21,152 bases of DNA from JANMZR01 sp031383555 (GTDB lineage Bacteria; Bacteroidota; Bacteroidia; Cytophagales; Spirosomataceae): contig JANMZR010000216.1 of NCBI GenBank assembly GCA_031383555.1, forward strand, positions 1 through 21,152, given 5' to 3'. Below are positions 1-7,648 of the stretch, piece by piece. The number at the start of each line of letters is the position of its first letter. The first letter of the stretch is position 1. Both the position numbers and the translations under genes were made by a program. Under the pieces are notes generated by a model that saw only the letters and a program-made list of their open reading frames with translations, was not told the origin of the DNA and did not search any database.

Positions 1-1059
1 AAATTAAAAGATTCAACCCAATTGGACGGGCAAGATGGCACTGTTGTGAAAAGACCAAACCCTGGGGGCGCATCAATAAATTTTATACAAAATGTTGCTT
101 ATAATTATCCTATAAATCAAGAAAATAGCCCTTTTAAAGAATGTTATCAATTAAATGACATAAAAAGGCCAACAAATAAAGTAAAACCAATTTCAAATAA
201 AGAATTTTTAGTAGCCATACTTGATACTGGTATTGATACTACAATGGTTGATAAATCATGGCTAAAGTTTGGAGACGGTTGTAGTTCATTTTTCAGCAAA
301 AATGACGATGACCACATAAATAAACATGGTACATCTGTTACTCAGATGTTTATAGAGCAACAGACCAATGCAGATATAAAAATATTACCTGTTAAGGTTT
401 TGGATAAAAATAAAACAGGGGATTTATTCACACTAATTTGCGGAATGGAATATGCAACAAAAAATGGGGCTAAGGCAATTGTAGCAAGTTTGGGCTATTA
501 TGGTGAAGAATCGATTTTATTGAGAAGGGCAATTGACACATTAAAAAGTAAAAATATATTATTGTTCGCCTCGGCTGGAAACGCAAATGACTTAGATGAT
601 AAAGGTGAATTTACTGCTAACAGAAACCCTAGAAATATGGATACACGGGAGTTCAAATTCTACCCTGCTTCATATAGTAAAGATATTGAGAACGTTGTTT
701 CTGTTTCTTCAGCGGTAAAAACATTGAATAAATTTAGTTATTGCAGTAACCAAAACTTTTCAAACAGATATGTTCAAACTTATGTTGAAATAAATGCAGA
801 CACATTAAATAATGGTACTGAAAATTTGCTCTATTTTAATTATAATGGCAATTGGTATACTGGTACCTCTTATTCAAATCCGATTTTTGCTGGCCATGCT
901 ATTAATAAAGCAATAACTTTAAATGATTCAAATTTCACAAATTTTAAAAGAGAAACATTTATAAATAAAAATAGTAAGTGTATTTTGTATGATTTAATAA
1001 ATTCAAAATCATATATTTTAAAAAGAAATGACTATAAATTACCAAGAAATCCTTTTTAA
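1..1059 (+). CDS. S8 (subtilisin-like) serine peptidase, 5' end outside the window
   Basis: This is a serine endopeptidase of the subtilase family, recognised from all four active-site elements in the expected order. Numbering from the TTG codon at 22, the Asp is D68 in AILDTGID, the His is H102 in KHGTSV, the oxyanion Asn is N187 in ASAGN and the nucleophile is S283 in GTSYSNP. The reading frame is open back to base 1 (KLKDSTQ precedes that TTG), so the gene is cut by the window edge and TTG is not a credible start. A signal peptide or N-terminal domain therefore cannot be judged. About 60 residues follow the catalytic Ser and there is no obvious C-terminal sorting domain. The next gene on the same strand encodes a CHAT peptidase-fold protein, but a strong terminator-like hairpin separates them. 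Family assignment is secure; substrate and location are unknown. Confidence 0.9.
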   Translation, partial: KLKDSTQLDGQDGTVVKRPNPGGASINFIQNVAYNYPINQENSPFKECYQLNDIKRPTNKVKPISNKEFLVAILDTGIDTTMVDKSWLKFGDGCSSFFSKNDDDHINKHGTSVTQMFIEQQTNADIKILPVKVLDKNKTGDLFTLICGMEYATKNGAKAIVASLGYYGEESILLRRAIDTLKSKNILLFASAGNANDLDDKGEFTANRNPRNMDTREFKFYPASYSKDIENVVSVSSAVKTLNKFSYCSNQNFSNRYVQTYVEINADTLNNGTENLLYFNYNGNWYTGTSYSNPIFAGHAINKAITLNDSNFTNFKRETFINKNSKCILYDLINSKSYILKRNDYKLPRNPF

Positions 1060-1084
1060 AAACAGTTTAAAATAGAAAAATTTG

Positions 1085-1121
1085 AATAATGGCTTAAAAT
1101 ATCGTATTTTAAGCCATTATT
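1085..1121 (+). terminator. Perfect 17-bp stem-loop, likely intrinsic terminator
   Basis: Bases 1085-1101 are exactly complementary to 1105-1121, leaving a 3-nt TCG loop. The right arm runs into TGTTTT. It lies 26 bp after the S8 stop codon and ends only 12 bp before the ATG of the CHAT gene. It probably terminates the S8 transcript. Because it is perfectly symmetrical it would also fold in antisense transcripts, or in a leader of the CHAT mRNA. Confidence 0.7.
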
Positions 1122-1133
1122 GTTTTAAAAAAA

Positions 1134-3896
1134 ATGAATAAACAAATATATTTAGCTCAAAAATTTATTCTAGTTTATTTATTATCACTTTCTACTATTC
1201 TATTTGGTAAACCCAAGTTAGAATATTGGAATGAGCTTAATTATATTTCTGCTATTTCTGACAATAAAGAAAAAATAAAGGCTTTAAAAAATTTACTTTT
1301 TAAGTATGAAAAAGAAAGTCCTAGTGGTGATTCCCTAACAGCAAAAATATATCATATTTTAGGCAGAACGTATTGGTACGATAATGAATTAGACTTTGGG
1401 GTATATTTTACAAAGAAATCAATAGAAATAAATCAAAAAAAATCAGAACAAAGTAAAGCAGCTGACCTTGCGAACAGCTATTATAATCTTTCTAAAATTT
1501 ATTCTGAAAAAAATGACTTCCGAACATCACTTGAGTACTTAGATAAATGTATTTATATCTCTAAAAAGTATAAAGAAAAATATTATTTAGTAAGTACTTC
1601 CTTTTCTGCAAAAGCAAACTTATACTTACAATTGGGTGATTATGAGCGATGTATTCAAATGGCTGACTTAGGCATTTATCATGCCAAAATAGATAAAAAT
1701 AATGTAAATATTTCTATTAATTTTTTGGAAAAAGCTCAAGGTGAATTGGGAATAGGAAGAGGAAAAAAAGCTCTAATATCATTTGAAAATGCAATTTCGA
1801 TAATCAAATTAACAAATGATAAAATATTAGAGGCAAATAATTATTCTCTTTTTGCAGAATATCAATTGAAAATTGGAAAGCCAACCGAAGCCCTTAAATA
1901 TTTTAAAAAAGCATTTGAAATATTTCATAGTAAAAATGATCAAAACCAACTTGTTGATAAATATGGTTGTTTTCAATCGTTAAGTGATATTGGATATGCA
2001 TATAAACAATTAAATCAGTATAAAAATGCATTATTATTTTATGAAAAAGCAACTGAATTTGCTACATCAGGGTACGAAATAGCAAGAATTTTTAATAATA
2101 TTGGTGAGGTTCAAAAAAAATTACAAAATCACGAAAAGGCATTTAATTACTTCCAAATGGCCTTAATTGAAACCCCAATAGGCTTTAAAAACAACAATAT
2201 TTTTTCCAACCCATCGCCAAAGATGTTTAAATATTCAACAAATAAAGAATATCTATTATCCATATTTATCGACAAAGCCAATTGCTGGGTCGATTATTAT
2301 AAATTTAAAAATGACAAATATAAACTTAATAATGCCATCAAAACATTTGAATTAGCTTCAAATTTAATCGATTATATGCGTAACGACCACCTAGGTAACG
2401 AGTCCAAATACTTTTGGCGGAACAAAACTCGGCCCGTTTATGAAGCAGCCATTGAGACCTGTTTTTTATTGAAAGACTACCAAAAAGCTTTTTATTTTTT
2501 TGAAAAAAGTCGCTCCGTTTTACTCAATGATAAGCTCAATGAAATAGGTGCAAATCAAAAACTTTCAATTGTAGACCAACAAAAAGAAAATGATTTGCAA
2601 AGGAAAATCATGGAGTTAAATACTCAAATTGAAGGCGAAAAAGACGAAAAAAGGAAAGAAATTAAAAATACCGAATTATTAGACTTGCAAGAAGCACAAG
2701 CGCAATTTGTGAAAAGTTTGGAAGAAAAAAATCCCGCTTATTATGCAATGAAATACGATACAAATGTGGCCACTTTAACGAATGCCCAACAATATTTAAA
2801 AACCAATTTTAAAGGAAAACCGGCTACTTTAGTTGAGTATTTTGTGGGAGATTCAGCAACTTATGCATTGGTTATTTCAGCCAATAAAGTTGCATTGAAA
2901 AAACTCAATTTCAATCCAAAATTAGCTAGCCAATTTTTGGAATTAAGTTCAAAAAGTATTCAAACAAAAACGGAATTAAATACTTTTTTATCATCAAGTA
3001 AAGGCCTTTATGACCAAATAATCAAACCATTAAGCATAGCAAAAGGCCATTTAATCATTTCACAGGACGGTGTATTTTTGCCTTTTGAAGCCCTGTCAAT
3101 TGCTGAAAAAAATGCTCAGTATCTAATAAATGACTATGCAATATCCTACACTTATTCGGCGCAAATATTATTGAAAAATAAATCAGAAACAACATTCGCT
3201 CCAAATAGAAATTTTATAGGTTTTGCGCCTGTAAACTTTCAAAAGTTGGCAAGCCTTATGGGTTCAAAAAAATCAATTTCAAACATAAATTCTCATTATA
3301 TTTTAGGTAAAAATTTGATTGAAAAAGAAGCCAATAAAAATGCATTTTTGGCACAAGCTAGTAAATACCAAATTGTACAATTATACACCCATGCCGTTGC
3401 CGATAGCAACGATACTGAACCAAGTATATATTTTGCAGACTCGAGCTTAAAAGTATCAGAACTTTCAGCCGAAAACCACTTTAAAACCAATCTTCTCGTG
3501 CTTTCAGCATGCAAAACTGGTGTTGGCAAATTAGCCAAAGGTGAAGGTGTTTTGAGCTTAGCAAGAGGCTTCTCAATGGTAGGAATTCCATCCACTATCA
3601 CATCGCTATGGTCGGTGGAAGATATTGATACTTACACAGTTACGGAGCTTTTTTACAAATACTTAAATAAAGGTTTTGCAAAAGATGAAGCCTTGCAAAA
3701 AGCAAAAATTGAATTTATGCAGAATCAGCAAAATGCAATGCCAAACCAATGGGCCGGCTTGGTTTTAGTTGGTGAAAGTAGCCAATTAAACCCTAGTAAA
3801 TACCTTCAGTATTTCATCGGAATATTCGCTTTAATTATTGTAGCCATTATTATTTATAGAAAAAGAATGACTTTAAAGCTTCCCTTCCAATTTTAA
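1134..3896 (+). CDS. Secreted, membrane-anchored TPR-CHAT domain protein
   Basis: The 920-residue product has an N-terminal hydrophobic signal (about residues 8-25, ending near LFG), several TPR-type helical repeats (about 66-350), a charged, probably coiled-coil stretch (about 470-535), a C-terminal CHAT domain (about 560-885), and a final transmembrane helix (about 893-910) followed by YRKRM. CHAT is a caspase-like peptidase fold, and the expected dyad is visible: H753 in LYTHA and C793 in LSACKTG. The GEGVLSLARGF and SLWSVED stretches are typical of the domain. Signal, tail anchor and the basic cytosolic end suggest that TPR and CHAT face the periplasm. The TPRs probably bind a protein partner. 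The gene overlaps nudK tail-to-tail by 24 bp. Whether it is an active protease, and its target, are unknown; the S8 neighbour is a possible partner. Confidence 0.9.
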   Translation: MNKQIYLAQKFILVYLLSLSTILFGKPKLEYWNELNYISAISDNKEKIKALKNLLFKYEKESPSGDSLTAKIYHILGRTYWYDNELDFGVYFTKKSIEINQKKSEQSKAADLANSYYNLSKIYSEKNDFRTSLEYLDKCIYISKKYKEKYYLVSTSFSAKANLYLQLGDYERCIQMADLGIYHAKIDKNNVNISINFLEKAQGELGIGRGKKALISFENAISIIKLTNDKILEANNYSLFAEYQLKIGKPTEALKYFKKAFEIFHSKNDQNQLVDKYGCFQSLSDIGYAYKQLNQYKNALLFYEKATEFATSGYEIARIFNNIGEVQKKLQNHEKAFNYFQMALIETPIGFKNNNIFSNPSPKMFKYSTNKEYLLSIFIDKANCWVDYYKFKNDKYKLNNAIKTFELASNLIDYMRNDHLGNESKYFWRNKTRPVYEAAIETCFLLKDYQKAFYFFEKSRSVLLNDKLNEIGANQKLSIVDQQKENDLQRKIMELNTQIEGEKDEKRKEIKNTELLDLQEAQAQFVKSLEEKNPAYYAMKYDTNVATLTNAQQYLKTNFKGKPATLVEYFVGDSATYALVISANKVALKKLNFNPKLASQFLELSSKSIQTKTELNTFLSSSKGLYDQIIKPLSIAKGHLIISQDGVFLPFEALSIAEKNAQYLINDYAISYTYSAQILLKNKSETTFAPNRNFIGFAPVNFQKLASLMGSKKSISNINSHYILGKNLIEKEANKNAFLAQASKYQIVQLYTHAVADSNDTEPSIYFADSSLKVSELSAENHFKTNLLVLSACKTGVGKLAKGEGVLSLARGFSMVGIPSTITSLWSVEDIDTYTVTELFYKYLNKGFAKDEALQKAKIEFMQNQQNAMPNQWAGLVLVGESSQLNPSKYLQYFIGIFALIIVAIIIYRKRMTLKLPFQF

Positions 3897-4448
3897 ATAT
3901 TGTAAAAGCATAATCGTTTTTGCATCTTTAATTTCTCCTGATTTTATCATTTCCATAGCTTTATCATATTTGAGTTCTAAAACATCAATATCTTCATTGT
4001 CAATCCCTCCTCCTTCAAGTTTTTCCGTATGCTCTGAATATTCAGCAATAAAAAAATACAATATTTCAGTTACAGAACCAGGGCTCATATAGGCTTCAAA
4101 TATTTTTTCAACATGAGTAAGTTTATAGCCTGTTTCCTCTTCAGTTTCTCTCAAGATAGCAGTTTCAGGGTCGTCGGCATCCAATAAACCGGCACATGCT
4201 TCAATAAGCATTCCGTCCGCATTACCATTTAAATAAGTAGGCATTCGAAATTGTCGAGTGAGTATAACTGTCTGTTTTTCAATATTATACAATAGTACTA
4301 CCGCACCATTTCCTCTATCATAAGCTTCTCTATTTTGTTCTATCCATTCCTCTTTTTTATTTAAATAGTCAAATGTGATTTTTCTTAGCACATACCAATT
4401 ATTAGAGAGTATTTTGGTTTCTTTTATTTTAATTTTTTCGTTTACCAT
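3873..4448 (-). CDS. nudK: Nudix hydrolase NudK, GDP-mannose pyrophosphatase type
   Basis: It is predicted to hydrolyse GDP-mannose (and possibly related nucleotide sugars) to GMP and the sugar 1-phosphate in the cytoplasm. The sequence closely follows E. coli NudK as I remember it: DRGNGA, RQFR, the GLLDADD segment, YMSPGSVTE and the C-terminal EMIKSGEIKDAKT. The Nudix box is at about residues 87-109, ending RETEEETGY; the acidic residue after the first Gly is Asp instead of the consensus Glu. I chose the ATG at 4448, giving 191 residues, the NudK length. The longer frame begins with TTG at 4475 and adds nine residues with no family counterpart. It diverges from the DeoR-type regulator and overlaps the CHAT gene by 24 bp at its 3' end. 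Confidence 0.88.
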   Translation of the reverse strand: MVNEKIKIKETKILSNNWYVLRKITFDYLNKKEEWIEQNREAYDRGNGAVVLLYNIEKQTVILTRQFRMPTYLNGNADGMLIEACAGLLDADDPETAILRETEEETGYKLTHVEKIFEAYMSPGSVTEILYFFIAEYSEHTEKLEGGGIDNEDIDVLELKYDKAMEMIKSGEIKDAKTIMLLQYLKLEGKL

Positions 4449-4495
4449 TTCTGTATTTAATTTGTTAATCCTCAAATAAAGTATTTTTAGTTTTC

Positions 4496-4527
4496 TTTGA
4501 TTTTTTTACAAAATTAATATAAATTTG
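4496..4527 (+). promoter_or_regulatory. Bacteroidota-type promoter of the DeoR gene
   Basis: TTTG at 4496-4499 and TAAATTTG at 4520-4527 match the Bacteroidota -33 and -7 elements (TTTG, TAnnTTTG) with a 20-nt spacer. Transcription would start near 4533, leaving a leader of about 25 nt before the ATG at 4559. It is the best promoter match in the window. Confidence 0.6.
4509..4516 (-). promoter_or_regulatory. Possible -7 element for nudK
   Basis: Read on the minus strand this is TAATTTTG, a full match to TAnnTTTG, about 60 bp upstream of the nudK ATG. No good -33 TTTG is seen about 20 nt further upstream. It lies only 3 bp from the -7 element of the divergent DeoR gene, so the two transcription starts would compete. 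Confidence 0.35.
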
Positions 4528-4558
4528 ATTATTATTGACCGAATATGAACGTAATTGA

Positions 4559-5317
4559 ATGAACTTTCAAGAGAGAAAACTAAAAATATTGGCCTTACTC
4601 GATGAAAAAGGTTCTGTGCATGCCAAAGAATTAATGATGGTACTTGATGCATCGGAAATTACAGTTCGAAGAGATTTATCGGTATTGGAAAATAAAGGTT
4701 TAATAACTCGAACACATGGTGGTGCTATGCGCCCTGAGCTAGCCAAAGACCCAACTCCCATTAGTTTCAAAGGAAAGTCAAATCAAAATTTAGATAAAAA
4801 AACGGCAATTTGTGAATTGGCTTCACGGTTTATTAAGGATGGTGAAGTGATATATTTAGATTGTGGCAGTACTGTTTTTCAAATATGCCAATTCATAAAA
4901 ACAAAAAAAATAAAAGTTATAACTAATTCATTACCAATATTATATGAGCTATTAGGTACCACAGTATCCATAAGCTTAATTGGTGGTGAAGTTGACCACG
5001 AACGCCAGGCTGCGCATGGAAAAACGGCCATTGAGCAAATTGGTAAATACCAGGCCAATAAGTCATTCATAAGTACTGATGGCATTTCTATTGCAAAGGG
5101 TTTAACTTCAAAGTCCGAAATTGAATCAGAGACAGCACTAGCCATGACAAAAAACGCTGATGAAGTTTTTTTGCTGATTGACTCTACTAAAATTGAAAAG
5201 GATAGTTTTCTTAAATTTGCTCCCATTGGCATAATAAATTCTTTAATTACTGATAAATATTCAGATGATATAATTTTATTGAAATATAAAGAATTGGGAA
5301 TTAAAATTTATAAATGA
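4559..5317 (+). CDS. DeoR/GlpR-family transcriptional regulator
   Basis: This 252-residue repressor-type regulator has the DeoR layout. An N-terminal winged helix-turn-helix occupies about residues 3-58, with the signature stretch ASEITVRRDLSVLENKGL and the wing RTHGGA. The C-terminal sensor domain (about 75-235) is of the sugar-phosphate-binding DeoRC type, with YLDCGST at 99-105, ITNSLP at 121-126 and the LIGGEV loop. Family members usually repress sugar or nucleoside catabolic genes and are released by a phosphorylated sugar. The gene is divergent from nudK across 110 bp that contain candidate promoters for both, so it may control itself and nudK. Riboflavin synthase follows after 78 bp. 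The effector and targets cannot be read from the sequence; the sugar genes further downstream are candidates only. Confidence 0.9.
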   Translation: MNFQERKLKILALLDEKGSVHAKELMMVLDASEITVRRDLSVLENKGLITRTHGGAMRPELAKDPTPISFKGKSNQNLDKKTAICELASRFIKDGEVIYLDCGSTVFQICQFIKTKKIKVITNSLPILYELLGTTVSISLIGGEVDHERQAAHGKTAIEQIGKYQANKSFISTDGISIAKGLTSKSEIESETALAMTKNADEVFLLIDSTKIEKDSFLKFAPIGIINSLITDKYSDDIILLKYKELGIKIYK

Positions 5318-5395
5318 TCATTAACGGTCAATATTAGTTGTGAGTTAATAATTTGTGAATGGGTATTAAAAAAAATATAAACCCAAAATTTGAAA

Positions 5396-5986
5396 ATGTT
5401 TACAGGAATAATTGAAAAAAGAGCGACTTTATTCGCTTATGAAAACAAAGGAACAAATCGTATTTTTTGCTTTAGCTCAGAATTGGCTCATGAGTTGAAA
5501 GTAGACCAGAGTTTGAGTCATAACGGGGTTTGCCTCACAGTTGAGTATATAGATGGTGATCAATATTACGTGACTGCCATAAAAGAAACATTGGAAAAAA
5601 CAAATTTGGGCCTTTTAGAAAAGGATGATTGGGTTAATTTGGAGCGTTGTATGGCTGCCAATGGTCGGTTTGATGGACATATTGTGCAAGGGCATGTTGA
5701 TCAAACTGGAATATGCACAAATGCAATTGATTTGAACGGCAGCTGGCAGTATGACTTTGAATATTCTCCTGACCAACAGAACATTACAGTAGAAAAAGGG
5801 TCAATTTGTATCAATGGGGTGAGCCTTACCTGTTTTAATTCGGGGATAAATACATTTTCAGTAGCAATAATACCTTATACTTACGAACATACCAATTTTA
5901 ATAACCTCCAGATTAATGATACCGTTAATTTAGAGTTTGACATAGTTGGAAAATACATAAGAAAAATAAGTACCCCATTAAAATAA
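5396..5986 (+). CDS. ribE: Riboflavin synthase, alpha subunit
   Basis: The enzyme dismutates two molecules of 6,7-dimethyl-8-ribityllumazine to riboflavin and the pyrimidinedione precursor, the last step of riboflavin synthesis. The 196-residue product has two tandem lumazine-binding barrels (about 1-89 and 98-185). The first starts with MFTGIIE and carries SHNGVCLTV; the second carries HIVQGHVD and INGVSLTC, all family hallmarks. I chose the ATG at 5396 because MFTGIIE is the conserved N terminus; the frame could be extended only to a TTG two codons upstream. No other riboflavin genes are nearby, so it is a detached rib gene, as is common in Bacteroidota. It lies 78 bp after the DeoR gene and may share its transcript. 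No FMN riboswitch was recognised upstream. Confidence 0.95.
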   Translation: MFTGIIEKRATLFAYENKGTNRIFCFSSELAHELKVDQSLSHNGVCLTVEYIDGDQYYVTAIKETLEKTNLGLLEKDDWVNLERCMAANGRFDGHIVQGHVDQTGICTNAIDLNGSWQYDFEYSPDQQNITVEKGSICINGVSLTCFNSGINTFSVAIIPYTYEHTNFNNLQINDTVNLEFDIVGKYIRKISTPLK

Positions 5987-6130
5987 ATTGCCAAAAACCG
6001 ATATCGATTGCGTAAAATAATGAATTTTAAGGGTAAAAAAGGATAATATTTTCTTTGAAAAGTGATAACTTTAAACCGTTAAAAATATACAACAATTTTA
6101 ATTTTTACAAAAAGCATTTTATTTCAAAAT

Positions 6131-7468
6131 ATGGAAAACAGAAGAAATTTTATAAAAAAAGGCACTTTGGCCACATTCGGCACCTTTGCCTTTAGTGCAA
6201 AGTCTTATTCAAAAATTATAGGAGCCAATGACCGTGTGAGGGTTGGTGTAATTGGATTTTCAGACAGGCACAGAAGTTCACATGTAGCACCATTCAAAGC
6301 TCTTTCTAAGGAAATGAATTTTGAAATCACGGGTGTTTCGGATATTTGGAATAAGCGCCGTGATGCTGGAAAAGCCTATTTGGAAAAGGAATTAGGTGGA
6401 ACAGTAAAAGCTTTTAGAAACAACGATGAGCTATACGCTTCAAAAACTGCCGACGCTGTATTTATGAGTACTGCCGATTTTCAACATGCTTTGCATACAA
6501 TAGAAGCTGTAAAAGCGGGTTGTGACGTATACGCTGAAAAACCTTTGGCTGAAACAATGGCCGATAACCGAGCAGTACTAAAAGCAGTAAAAGAGTCTGG
6601 TAAAATAGTACAAATTGGCTCTCAAAGAAGGTCAGGGGCCAACTATCATGCTGCAAATGAATATATTAGGTCTGGCAAATTTGGCCCAATAGTAATGGTT
6701 GAATTAATGTGGAATGTAAATCAGCCCGGCCGCTGGAGAAGGCCGGCCTTAGTAAAAGATCTAAAAGAGTCGGATGTGGACTGGAAACGCTTTTTGATGA
6801 ATAGACCCTATGAGGCGTTTGACCCCCGTAAATATTTAGAATATAGGCTTTTTTGGCCTTATTCATCTGGAATTCCTGGCCAATGGATGAGTCATCAGAT
6901 TGATACAGTGCATTGGTTTACAGGTTTATCACACCCTCGCTCAGCGGTAGCCAATGGCGGTATTTATCAATGGCAAGATGGCCGCAAAAACCCTGATACA
7001 TTGACAGTTGTATTTGACTATGGCCCAGCAGATAAGCCAAAGGATGGTTTCCAAGTTCAATTTACATCACGCTTTTCAAATGCGGCTGGCGATACAAAAG
7101 AGCTATATTATTCTAATGGAGGCATGATCAATTTGGACACCAACGAAATAAGCTCAAATGGTGGTCTTACCCAACGTATGGCTAATGAAATGGGCATGAA
7201 AGCCAATCTTTTAGAGCCTTTGAAATTGGAAGGTTTAAAAGTAGAAACTGCTTCAAATACTGGGAATGACCCACTTACATTTGCCCATATCAAAAACTGG
7301 ATGGAATGCGTACGATCAAGAAAAACACCTAATGCGCCAATTGAGGCTGGTTATCAGCACTCGATTGCAACTATTATGAGTAACGCTGCTTACCGTACGG
7401 GTCAGCGTGTTACTTTCGATGAAAAAACACAGGAAGTGATGGCTGGTGGTAAAGTATTCAAATATTAG
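6131..7468 (+). CDS. Tat-exported Gfo/Idh/MocA-family oxidoreductase (first copy)
   Basis: This 445-residue NAD(P)-dependent sugar or sugar-derivative dehydrogenase begins with a twin-arginine signal (NRRNFIKK, residues 3-10, then a hydrophobic stretch), so it is expected to be exported folded with its cofactor. A Rossmann domain follows. The family EKP motif, whose Lys acts at the active site, is at 136-138 (AEKPL). The C-terminal alpha/beta domain includes SHQIDTVHW (H255, D258, H261), probable substrate-site residues. The nucleotide-binding loop reads VIGFSDRHRSS in place of a plain GxGxxG, keeping only the first Gly. Downstream are tandem terminators and then an exported TIM-barrel isomerase, a pairing repeated at 14146-16628. 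Substrate is unknown; a role in periplasmic oxidation of glycosides is inferred. Confidence 0.88.
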   Translation: MENRRNFIKKGTLATFGTFAFSAKSYSKIIGANDRVRVGVIGFSDRHRSSHVAPFKALSKEMNFEITGVSDIWNKRRDAGKAYLEKELGGTVKAFRNNDELYASKTADAVFMSTADFQHALHTIEAVKAGCDVYAEKPLAETMADNRAVLKAVKESGKIVQIGSQRRSGANYHAANEYIRSGKFGPIVMVELMWNVNQPGRWRRPALVKDLKESDVDWKRFLMNRPYEAFDPRKYLEYRLFWPYSSGIPGQWMSHQIDTVHWFTGLSHPRSAVANGGIYQWQDGRKNPDTLTVVFDYGPADKPKDGFQVQFTSRFSNAAGDTKELYYSNGGMINLDTNEISSNGGLTQRMANEMGMKANLLEPLKLEGLKVETASNTGNDPLTFAHIKNWMECVRSRKTPNAPIEAGYQHSIATIMSNAAYRTGQRVTFDEKTQEVMAGGKVFKY

Positions 7469-7483
7469 TTTTAATCTCACAAA

Positions 7484-7540
7484 AGCCAATTTGGCTATTT
7501 TCTTTTAAATTATTAGAGCCATTTTTTTGGCTCTTTTTTT
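7484..7540 (+). terminator. Tandem intrinsic terminators after the oxidoreductase
   Basis: The first stem-loop is AGCCAA/TTGGCT at 7484-7496, followed by a T-rich tract. The second is AGAGCCA (7515-7521) pairing with TGGCTCT (7528-7534), followed directly by six more T. Both share the AGCCA/TGGCT core, as if duplicated. They should separate the oxidoreductase transcript from the isomerase gene at 7649. Confidence 0.8.
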
Positions 7541-7648
7541 TAGAGTATTTTTTTAAAGCAAATCATTTTGAGCAATTCAAAAAATACAAAAAAGGGCAAT
7601 ATTTGTAAAAAAATCAATTAAATTAACCTAAAATAAAATCTAATAATT

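Noticed and set aside
3296..3601. 101-codon open frame on the minus strand inside the CHAT gene
   Set aside because: It is antisense to the conserved CHAT catalytic region; its sequence is explained by constraint on the other strand.
4879..5232. 117-codon open frame opposite the DeoR gene
   Set aside because: Fully inside a well-supported gene, with no family resemblance or start context of its own.
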